Assembly (NCBI GenBank): GCA_011525785.1
Contig: WYBT01000030.1
Span: 186,001-250,000 of the forward strand
Source: Planctomycetaceae bacterium
GTDB lineage: Bacteria > Planctomycetota > UBA1135 > GCA-002686595
DNA: 64,000 nt
Direction of reading: 5' to 3'
The notes below the pieces were generated by a model. That model did no database searches. It worked only from the letters and a program-made list of their open reading frames with translations, and was not told the DNA's origin. Each line of letters starts with the position of its first letter. The first letter of the stretch is position 1. The position numbers and the translations under genes are program-made. Shown one piece after another: positions 27,518 to 34,568 of the stretch.

Positions 27518-28396
27518 TCAAGCCACGCGCGGCGGCGGGCCCATGCCTTCCAGGAAACCCTGGGCGAGCTGCTCGCGTTCGACGCTCGGGCGGCGCGGCG
27601 CGAGGCGGTCGAGCAACGTGCGCGCGGCGCCGAGCGCGAGCTTCTGGGCCTCTTTGCCGTTCGCGTCGTAGGGCTGCAGGCGCTGCACGCCGTCGTGTTC
27701 GAGCGCGACGCAGATGCGCTCGACCGCGGCCTCGCGGAAGCGCTCGAGGAAGCCGCGCTTGAGCTCGAGTCCGGCGCGCGGATGCAGGCGCTCGACGCCG
27801 TCGCGCCACTGGCGCCGCTCGCTGACGAGCAGCACGTGGTTGAAGATCACCTTGTTGGTCGAGAGCGAGAGCGCCTTCTTGGGAACGGTGCTGTTGACGA
27901 GCTGGTCGAGCTCGTTCAGGCCCTCGAGGCGCTTGAGGCGCGTGACGACCTCCCAGCGCTCTTCCGGCACGAAGCGGTCGGCGTTGAGCTCCCAGTACAG
28001 GTGCCCAAGGCCCTTGGTGCGGGCGTAGCGCGCCAGGTGGTAGGGCACGAAGTGGTTGTGGGCGATGGTGTCCGCCGCCAGGTGCGCCAGGTAGCCCAGC
28101 GTGAAGGCGCGCTGCGTGTCGCTGGTCGCCAGCACCTGCATCTCGGCCACGATGCCCCAGCGATGGCAATGGCTGTAGGGGCCTCCGACGGCCTTGAAGT
28201 TGATGATGTCGGCGGCGATGTGGCCGTACTGCCACGCCTCGCGGTTCTGCTCCAGCAGGCGCGCGACGGCGGGCGGAAGTCGGCGCCGGCGGCGGAACAC
28301 GCGGGCTTCGAACTCCAAGTGCGTGCCCGGACCCCAGGCCGGGGCGAGCGCGCACAGGAGCGCGCCGATGGCGACGAAGATCAAGAGCACAGTCAC
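27518..28396 (-). CDS. Zinc-dependent phospholipase C domain protein
   Basis: A 292-residue protein with an N-terminal membrane or signal segment ('LLIFVAIGALLCALAPAW') followed by the Zn_dep_PLPC pattern. Candidate zinc ligands are His in 'GPGTHLEFEARV', 'YGHIAADI', 'YSHCHRWG', 'LAHLAADTIAHNHFVPYH'. The clustered HxxAADxxxHNH motif is diagnostic of the family. The GTG at 28396 is preferred to a TTG at 28405, because the TTG lies inside a TAGATT -10-like box. The GTG begins exactly seven bases after that box. It probably acts on phospholipids or as an envelope protein; the substrate is unproven. Confidence 0.8.
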   Translation of the reverse strand: MTVLLIFVAIGALLCALAPAWGPGTHLEFEARVFRRRRRLPPAVARLLEQNREAWQYGHIAADIINFKAVGGPYSHCHRWGIVAEMQVLATSDTQRAFTLGYLAHLAADTIAHNHFVPYHLARYARTKGLGHLYWELNADRFVPEERWEVVTRLKRLEGLNELDQLVNSTVPKKALSLSTNKVIFNHVLLVSERRQWRDGVERLHPRAGLELKRGFLERFREAAVERICVALEHDGVQRLQPYDANGKEAQKLALGAARTLLDRLAPRRPSVEREQLAQGFLEGMGPPPRVA

Positions 28397-28403
28397 GACA
28401 CTC

Positions 28404-28409
28404 AATCTA
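28404..28409 (-). promoter_or_regulatory. Putative -10 box (TAGATT), leaderless arrangement
   Basis: Reverse-strand TAGATT is followed by seven bases and the GTG at 28396. It covers the alternative TTG start, which argues against that start. Confidence 0.45.
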
Positions 28410-28520
28410 GTCGCTGCGCCGGCGCAGCGAAGGCTCCTGGATGCGTATCGTCCGCGCAGGGCCCTCCGCGATAGCGCAAAGGTTGCCTGCGGGACGGGAC
28501 GCGCCGCACCCAGGCGGCGC

Positions 28521-29711
28521 TCAGCTGCGCGCGAGCACGTCGCGCACCGCGCTGATCACGTCCTCGACGTCCTGATCGGTCAGTCCGGCCGAAAGCGGCA
28601 GGCTCACCGTGCGCCGTCCGATGGCCATCGCCGCCGGCCAATCCGAGGCCTTCCAGCCGAAGCGCTGCTGGTAGTAGGGGTGCTCGGGCACGCTCATGTA
28701 GTGCACGCCCACGCCGATGCCGTGGGCCGTCATGGCGTCGAGGAAGCCGTCGCGCGAGACCGGTGCGCGCGCCTCGTCGATCAGCAGCGTGTACAGGTGC
28801 AGGCCGTGGCGCGTGTCGGGCGCAGGCGCGGCGGGCAGCTCGACGGGCAGCTCGGCGAAGGCCGCGTCGTAGCGCTTCCAGATCTGCGCGCGGCGCTCGA
28901 GCCAGCGCTCGATGCGCGGCAGCTGGTGGATGCCGATCGCCGCCTGCAGGTCCATCATGTTGTATTTGAAGCCCAGCTCGACCACCGAGTAGTGCTTGTA
29001 GCCCTCGTCGGAGAAGCGCTTCCAGGCGTCCTTCGACATGCCGTGCAGCGCGAGCATCTTGATGCGCGCCGCCTGCGCTTCGTTCTGCGTCAGCACCATG
29101 CCGCCCTCGCCGGTGGTCATGTTCTTGGTGGCGTAGAACGAGAAGCAGCCGAAGTCGCCGAACGTGCCGGCCTTGCGGCCCTTGTACTCGGTCTCGATGG
29201 CGTGCGCGCAGTCCTCGATCACCACCAGGTTGCGCCGTCGCGCGATGTCGAGGATCGCGTCCATCTCGCACGGCCGACCGGCGAAGTGCACCGGCAGGAT
29301 GGCGCGCGTGCGCGGCGTGATGGCGCGCTCGATGGCCTCGGGCGCGATGTTCATCGTGCGCCGATCGACGTCGGCGAGCACCGGCTGCGCGCCCGCGTGC
29401 AGGATCGCGTTGACCGTCGCGCAGAAGGTCAGCGGCGTGGTGATCACTTCGTCGCCCGGCGCGAGGCCCGCGCCGAGGATCGACAGGTGCAGCGCGGCCG
29501 TGCACGAATGCACGGCGACCGCGTGCGGCACGCCCTTGTAGGCCGCGAACTCGCGCTCCAGTCGCGCGACCTTGGGACCGGTGCCGAGCCACGACTTGCG
29601 CAGGCTGTCGACCACCTCCTCGATCTCGGGCTCCTCGATCGTCGGTCGACCGAAGACCAGGAAGCGTTCCTTGGGGCGGACGGGAGTGCGCGGCGCGGCG
29701 GGAGTGGACAT
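28521..29711 (-). CDS. DegT/DnrJ/EryC1/StrS-family sugar aminotransferase
   Basis: A 396-residue PLP enzyme that typically transaminates nucleotide-linked keto-sugars for surface polysaccharides. Recognisable blocks are 'SWLGTGPKVARLEREFA', 'VHSCTAALHLSILGAGL', 'GDEVITTPLTFCATVNAI', 'VIEDCAHAIETEYKG' and the Schiff-base Lys196 in 'FSFYATKNMTTGEGG'. Length and order are normal. The gene stands alone on the reverse strand with a TAGCAT hexamer ten bases before its ATG. No other nucleotide-sugar genes are adjacent, so the sugar remains unknown. Confidence 0.92.
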   Translation of the reverse strand: MSTPAAPRTPVRPKERFLVFGRPTIEEPEIEEVVDSLRKSWLGTGPKVARLEREFAAYKGVPHAVAVHSCTAALHLSILGAGLAPGDEVITTPLTFCATVNAILHAGAQPVLADVDRRTMNIAPEAIERAITPRTRAILPVHFAGRPCEMDAILDIARRRNLVVIEDCAHAIETEYKGRKAGTFGDFGCFSFYATKNMTTGEGGMVLTQNEAQAARIKMLALHGMSKDAWKRFSDEGYKHYSVVELGFKYNMMDLQAAIGIHQLPRIERWLERRAQIWKRYDAAFAELPVELPAAPAPDTRHGLHLYTLLIDEARAPVSRDGFLDAMTAHGIGVGVHYMSVPEHPYYQQRFGWKASDWPAAMAIGRRTVSLPLSAGLTDQDVEDVISAVRDVLARS

Positions 29712-29721
29712 ACGGCCCGGA

Positions 29722-29727
29722 ATGCTA
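29722..29727 (-). promoter_or_regulatory. Putative -10 box (TAGCAT)
   Basis: Reverse-strand TAGCAT lies ten bases from the aminotransferase ATG. A normal start site would leave only about three leader bases. Confidence 0.4.
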
Positions 29728-29768
29728 ATCCTCTTCGGAGGGGGTCTGATAGCTCCGCCGCGCGCGGC

Positions 29769-31346
29769 TCAACGTGTCAGTTTCAACTCCTCGAGGTCCA
29801 GTTCGGCCTGGAGCTTGAGCTGCGTGAGGTCGTTGATGGCGCCGCGCGAGCGCATCGCCAGCAGCGCGCGGCGCTGGGCGTCGAGCAGGTTGAGCTGGGC
29901 GTTGCGCTCGTGGGCCAGCGCCGCGTCGCTGCGCAGTTGCGAGCGCAATTCGGCCTGGCCCTCGAGCGCGGCGAGTCGGGCCCGCAGCGCGGATTCGGCG
30001 CCGGCGACCTGCGCCGCGGGACAGCTCGAGCGGCCCTTGAGCTGCTCGAGGTGCTCGAGCGCCGCGCGCACCAACTCGATACGGGCCGCGCGCTCCTCCT
30101 CGTCGCTCAGCGCGTCGGTGCGGATGCCCAGCGCGCGGATCAGCGGCTCGAGGGTCAGGCCCTGGAGCAGCAGCGTCGCGGCGATCACGCACAGGCAGCC
30201 GAACACGACCAGCGCGCGGCCGGGAAAGGGCGTCCCGTCGGGCAGCGCGACCGGGATCGAGAGCGCCGCCGCGAGCGAGACCACGCCGCGCATCCCGCAC
30301 CAGCCGACCACGAACACATCGCGCAGCCGCGGGCGCGGCTCGCGCTCGCGAATCGTTCGGAACAGCGCGCGCGGCAGGTACGCGCCGGGATAGACCCACA
30401 CCAGGCGCACCAGGATCACGGCCAGGCTCACGGCCGCGCCGAAGGCGGCCAGGAAGCTCGCGTCGTAGGCCTCGAGTCCTTCGCGCAGGCGCGGGGCTTC
30501 CAGACCGATCAACACGAAGCAGAAGCCGTTGATGATGAAGACCGCCAGCTCCCACACGGTGTAGAGCTGCACGCGTGCATCGGCGGGGATTTCGTGGATG
30601 CGCCACGACACGAAGAAGCCGGCCGTCACTACGGCGAGCACGCCGGAGGCGTTCAGGTGCAGGCAGGCGACGTAGGCGACGAACGGCGCGAGCACGGAGA
30701 GGCTGAACAGCGCCTGCGTGTCGCGCACGATCGCGTTGAGCCGCGCCGCGAGCCAGCCGACGGCGAGTCCGACCGCGACTCCGGCGACGGAGACCCACGC
30801 GAAGGTCGCGCCGACTTCGCTCGCGTCGAACACGCCGCTCAGCGTCACTGCGACCGCGATCTGGAAGCCCACCAGTCCGGTGGCGTCGTTGACCAGGCTC
30901 TCGCCGCCCAGGATCGCGGTGAAGCGCCGCGGCATGCGGATGCGCTCGAGGATGGCCTGCGCTGCAACGGTGTCGGTCGGAGACACCACCGCGCCGAGCA
31001 GCAGCGCCACCGACCAGGGCAGGTCGGGCGCGAAGTGCTTCGCTACGGCGCCCACCGCGATCGTAGTTGCGGCGACGAGCCCGGTCGAGAGCATCACGAT
31101 CGGCCGCAGCCAGCGCCGGAAGTCGACCCACGAAGTGTGGAACGCGTCGGCGTAGAGCAGCGGCGGCAGGAAGAGCAGCAGGATCAGGTCGGGATCGAGC
31201 CGCGTGTCGGGCGCGAAGGGCGCAAAGCCCAGCGCCAGCCCCCCGACCACGAGCAGGATCGGGTAGGGGACCTTGATGCGCCCGGCGAGCGCCGCGATGG
31301 CGCTCACGACCGCCAGGAGCGCGATCAGCGACTGGGCGGCTTGCAT
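29769..31346 (-). CDS. CPA1-family Na+/H+ antiporter
   Basis: A 525-residue cation/proton antiporter of the inner membrane. About twelve membrane segments occupy residues 1-410. Key motifs are 'LLLFLPPLLYADAFHTSW', 'LLLGAVVSPTDTVAAQAIL' and the ion-binding Asn-Asp pair in 'GGESLVNDATGLVGF'. A cytoplasmic helical tail of about 115 residues follows ('RAALEHLEQLKGRSS'). It resembles bacterial NhaP/YjcE-like proteins and would export Na+ (or K+) for pH and salt balance. It ends the ordinary GC-rich region; the DNA upstream of its start changes character (see the island). Confidence 0.92.
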   Translation of the reverse strand: MQAAQSLIALLAVVSAIAALAGRIKVPYPILLVVGGLALGFAPFAPDTRLDPDLILLLFLPPLLYADAFHTSWVDFRRWLRPIVMLSTGLVAATTIAVGAVAKHFAPDLPWSVALLLGAVVSPTDTVAAQAILERIRMPRRFTAILGGESLVNDATGLVGFQIAVAVTLSGVFDASEVGATFAWVSVAGVAVGLAVGWLAARLNAIVRDTQALFSLSVLAPFVAYVACLHLNASGVLAVVTAGFFVSWRIHEIPADARVQLYTVWELAVFIINGFCFVLIGLEAPRLREGLEAYDASFLAAFGAAVSLAVILVRLVWVYPGAYLPRALFRTIREREPRPRLRDVFVVGWCGMRGVVSLAAALSIPVALPDGTPFPGRALVVFGCLCVIAATLLLQGLTLEPLIRALGIRTDALSDEEERAARIELVRAALEHLEQLKGRSSCPAAQVAGAESALRARLAALEGQAELRSQLRSDAALAHERNAQLNLLDAQRRALLAMRSRGAINDLTQLKLQAELDLEELKLTR

Positions 31347-31643
31347 GACGGGGCTACCGGCCGTGGGGCGTTGCGCCTGTCAGCTGTTGGGTCGCGCGGC
31401 GGCCTGGATGGGTCGCCGCGAGCCGGTCGGCGCGGGGGGCGGGCCGCCACAGGGCTCGCCGAGCGTGATCGCAGAGGTCTGCTGGGGGTGAACTCAGACA
31501 TCCCGCGCATGGTACGCACCGCTCGCGCGTCGGTGCGCGCGCTGGCGCTCGTCGATGGACTGCGATTCGAAGGCCGTCGACGTGTCCCGCGGTGGCGTGG
31601 TGTTGTCCAGATGCGCCAGCATGCCGGCGTTGGAGACCACGAA
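31347..31643. other. Start of the low-GC island, no gene recognised
   Basis: About 300 bases upstream of the antiporter and antitoxin-like genes. No ORF with good codon bias is seen. The GC content starts to fall towards the island. A weak hexamer TACGCA near 31512 is not convincing as a promoter. Confidence 0.35.
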
Positions 31644-32009
31644 GTGAAGCAGATCTCAGTCGAGGAACTCGAGCGCGGGCTCTCTCGCCTCCTTGCGAGG
31701 GCAGAGACTGGTGAGCGCAATCTGATCCTGTGCCACGGGCGGGCAGTCGCGACGCTCGGGTCTGCGCACGAAGGTCGGGCGCGCCGCGGCGCTCGCTTCG
31801 GCGCTCCGTGGCTGCCGGCAGCCTTCAAGTCGGACGTTGGCACGCGCGCGCGTGAACTGCTCGACGACGACCGCAGTGGCGGCGGGTCCGAGCCGCCAGG
31901 TTCGCTAGGCGTCTCGAGTACGTCTTTAACGAGTGCTTCGACCTCGACGCTCCGAGTCTTCGTGGCAGTGCTGTCGGCGCTTGCGCGAGGATTTCCGCGA
32001 ACCGATTGA
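31644..32009 (+). CDS. Phd/YefM-like antitoxin, possibly frameshifted at the 3' end
   Basis: From a GTG at 31644 (GGAG at 31632-31635, 8 bases upstream, is a good Shine-Dalgarno) the frame encodes 'VKQISVEELERGLSRLLARA', then 'ETGERNLILCHGRAVATLGS'. It continues with a short tail reading 'RARELLDDDRSGG'. This is the layout of Phd/YefM-type antitoxins: N-terminal DNA-binding domain, then a toxin-binding tail. After about 80 residues the similarity to any antitoxin stops and 40 odd Ser/Thr-rich residues follow to the TGA, so the original stop may have been lost. No PIN, RelE or other toxin is recognisable downstream. Confidence 0.5.
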   Translation: MKQISVEELERGLSRLLARAETGERNLILCHGRAVATLGSAHEGRARRGARFGAPWLPAAFKSDVGTRARELLDDDRSGGGSEPPGSLGVSSTSLTSASTSTLRVFVAVLSALARGFPRTD

Positions 32010-32047
32010 AGTGGCGGTTTGCTGCGAGCGCCTGGCAACGTGTCCGT

Positions 32048-33346
32048 CTATGGGTTGCGTGGGGACAACAGGCGTCGAAGCTCGTACTCCGTCTCGGGCC
32101 GACGATTCGTCGCGCCCGTGCGGACGAATATGTCGTTGCCATGTGTCGAGCACGGAAGGCGCGTCGCCGCACCCACGTTCACGACGACTATGGTTCCGCC
32201 GTTGAGCTCGATCGAGCTCTTTTCGATTGGGGGGTGCGACTTCAGTCTCTCCGTCAGCAGCTCGTCGAGTCGCCCAAGGACAGCTTTGAGTCCTTCGTCT
32301 CGACTCCCACAACCGGAGCATTTTCTGAGTTCGGCATCGCCTTGAACCTCGCCGCGGTCGGTGACTCCGACATAGAGTCTCCCGCCACCGCTGTTCGCGA
32401 ACGCGATGACAGTTTCGACAAACTCTGTCTCTTTCGCATCCGCCTTTCGCACGAATGGCTTGAACTCGACGAACTGTCCCTCGCCTGCGTCGAGGTCCTG
32501 GGTTGCTTGCACCGATGCCAGCTGCCGCTCCTTTTCGAGACCGAATGCTGGCTCCCGACGCGTGAACTCCACGTCCGACAGTAGGCTATCGCCTGTAACG
32601 AGAAACACGCGAACACCTCGTGCGTCCACTGGAACGTCAATGTGGATCGACTGCTGGCTGACGGCTACGCGGCGCTCCCGCTCGATGCGAGAACCAACGA
32701 ATATGGCCTGGAGTTCCAGTTGGCTCCCATGCCGGGTTTCAACGTTTACCGTCAACTGCGATCTGCGCCATTGGCCGCTCAGTACGCGAGCGCGCATGTC
32801 CGGCACCAAGACTGCCAACTCACGGTCATGCACGATGGAGTTGATGGGTTGACTCGGCTGCAGGCCGAACACCCAGTCGTTTGCTGCAGTCGCAACGTCC
32901 TGGTACGGAGGCAGACCCGCGCGAATTACGGGCCCATTGCCTAGCTGCAGAGCCTCTGCGCGAACTGTGCAGCGGATGAAGAACTCTGACCAGCCTGTCC
33001 GACTCCACTTAGTAGTCGTGACGTAGTCGGCGCACGCGCCACTGAACGACGTCCGTGCCTGCAAGCCGTCCACTACGAGGTGGCCACGGAGCGCGCGCTC
33101 GAGCCATGACACGATTCGGCGGCCCGGCAGCCACTCTTCAACGAGGCAGACCGAACCGTACTCGGCGCGGGATCTTGCCTGCTGTGTCGAGCCACAGTAC
33201 ATCGCGCGAACGGAGATGGGCATTGCGGCAGTGTCACCTGGTGTGAGGGCCGCGCTAACGAGCACGCCAGCGGACTGAAAGCCCGGGCGTTCAGTGATCA
33301 AGTCCAGTTGAGCGATCACGTCTTCGACGGTTTGCATCTGCGCCAT
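32048..33346 (-). CDS. AlbA_2 (Schlafen-like) domain protein with unknown N-terminal half
   Basis: A 432-residue protein. Residues about 289-425 form an AlbA_2 domain: 'EGQFVEFKPFVR', 'EFVETVIAFANSGGGRLYVG', 'VTDRGEVQG' and a later strand 'GNDIFVRTGATNRRPET'. AlbA_2 domains occur in Schlafen proteins and in bacterial predicted regulators and defence proteins; some bind nucleic acid or nucleotides. The first 280 residues match nothing I know, but appear beta-rich ('LTVNVETRHGSQLELQAIFV'). The ATG has a Shine-Dalgarno (AGAGAGG, 7 bases upstream), unlike most genes here. GC content and codon use are clearly lower than in neighbouring genes, suggesting acquisition. Confidence 0.75.
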   Translation of the reverse strand: MAQMQTVEDVIAQLDLITERPGFQSAGVLVSAALTPGDTAAMPISVRAMYCGSTQQARSRAEYGSVCLVEEWLPGRRIVSWLERALRGHLVVDGLQARTSFSGACADYVTTTKWSRTGWSEFFIRCTVRAEALQLGNGPVIRAGLPPYQDVATAANDWVFGLQPSQPINSIVHDRELAVLVPDMRARVLSGQWRRSQLTVNVETRHGSQLELQAIFVGSRIERERRVAVSQQSIHIDVPVDARGVRVFLVTGDSLLSDVEFTRREPAFGLEKERQLASVQATQDLDAGEGQFVEFKPFVRKADAKETEFVETVIAFANSGGGRLYVGVTDRGEVQGDAELRKCSGCGSRDEGLKAVLGRLDELLTERLKSHPPIEKSSIELNGGTIVVVNVGAATRLPCSTHGNDIFVRTGATNRRPETEYELRRLLSPRNP

Positions 33347-33545
33347 CTCGTGGCCTCTCTATGTTGGCTTGCATCTCCAGTCCGTTCAGTCTCGCACTTG
33401 CGGAGCACGTCGCTGCGACGGAATTCAACGGGTGCGGCGCTGAGCGAGCCCTGTCCGGTGGCGTGCGGCGCGAGCCTGACTCGTGCAGGCCGATGCATGA
33501 CCTCTGCGGCTCGCCAGCGTTTGGCGCGAGAGCGCATACCCGGAG

Positions 33546-34568
33546 TCACATGTGGTGCACGGGCCCCGAACGCGCGGCGGCGGCGCGCAGCGTGCGGCGC
33601 ACGTAGACCGGGACCATCTCGCGGCGGTACTCGTGGTCGCCGGGGATGTTGGGCAACGGGCGGCACTGCTTGTAGGCGAGTTGCGCGGCGCTCTCGCAGG
33701 CGCGCTCGAAGTCCTCGGAGTCGATGGCGACGCCGTGCAGTGCGTCGGCGAGCTTCGCGATGCGCTTGGGCTGCGCGGCGAGCGCAGTGACGACGATGTC
33801 GGCGCGTTCGATGCGCTGGCCGGCATCGAGCTCGAGCCGCACTGCGACACCCAGCAGCGGGAAGTCGATGCTGCCGCGGTCGCGCAGCTTGCCGTACGCG
33901 CCGCGGTGCCCCGCGCCGGTCGCCGGAACGCGGACGCGCGTGAGGATCTCGCCGTGCTCGACCTTCTTGTTGCGGATGCCGTCGGCGAGCCACAGCTCGT
34001 CGATGGGCGTGGTGCGCGCGCCGGTCATGCTCTCGAACTCGAGTGCAGCGCCGAGCGTCATCAGCGCCGGCGCCGAGTCGTTCGAGGCCGCCGCGACGCA
34101 GTTCTTGCCGCCCGCCACGACGTGGCACAGCTCGCCGTCCTTCTTCATGCAAAAGCCCAAGGCTTTGCGCCAGAAGTAGGTCTGGTTGTACCACTGGCAG
34201 CGCGTGTCGAGCATCACGTTGCCGCCCAGCGTGCCCATCGTGCGCAGCTGCGGACCGGCGACGAGCGAGCAGGCCTGCGCCAGCGCCGGCGCCTGTGCGC
34301 GCACGAGTTCGCTTGCGGCGACCTCCTCGAGCGAAGTCATCGCGCCGATCACGAGCGCGCCCTCGCGGTCGCGCTGGATGCCGCGCAGCTCGGCGATGCC
34401 CGCCAGCGAGACCACCAGCTCCGGCGTGAACAGCTCGTGCTTCATGTTGGGCACGAGGTCGGTGCCGCCGGCCACGACCAGCGCCGAGGGCCCCGCTTCC
34501 GCGAGCAGCTCGAGCGCTTGCTCCAGGCTCGTCGGCGTGCGCAGTTCGAACTTCGGCAGCCGCAGCAT
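33546..34568 (-). CDS. FAD-binding subunit, 4-hydroxybenzoyl-CoA reductase beta-like
   Basis: A 340-residue FAD subunit of a xanthine-dehydrogenase-family enzyme. FAD motifs are 'VVAGGTDLVPNMK' (31-43) and 'TMGTLGGNVML'. Between them and the C-terminal domain lies an insertion with Cys124, Cys140, Cys148 and Cys157. The spacings of 16, 8 and 9 are those I recall for the [4Fe-4S]-binding loop of Thauera HcrB (Cys122/138/146/155). Ordinary xanthine dehydrogenase and CoxM subunits lack it. The ATG overlaps the large-subunit stop as TGATG. Electron flow would run from ferredoxin through this cluster and FAD to the molybdenum site. The real substrate may differ. Confidence 0.82.
   Translation of the reverse strand: MLRLPKFELRTPTSLEQALELLAEAGPSALVVAGGTDLVPNMKHELFTPELVVSLAGIAELRGIQRDREGALVIGAMTSLEEVAASELVRAQAPALAQACSLVAGPQLRTMGTLGGNVMLDTRCQWYNQTYFWRKALGFCMKKDGELCHVVAGGKNCVAAASNDSAPALMTLGAALEFESMTGARTTPIDELWLADGIRNKKVEHGEILTRVRVPATGAGHRGAYGKLRDRGSIDFPLLGVAVRLELDAGQRIERADIVVTALAAQPKRIAKLADALHGVAIDSEDFERACESAAQLAYKQCRPLPNIPGDHEYRREMVPVYVRRTLRAAAARSGPVHHM

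Noticed and set aside
28194..32009. Very long forward open frame of over 1200 codons
   Set aside because: It runs antisense to the phospholipase C-like, aminotransferase and antiporter genes and its translation is rich in Arg, His and Gln with no motifs. Only its last part (from 31644) has antitoxin-like character.
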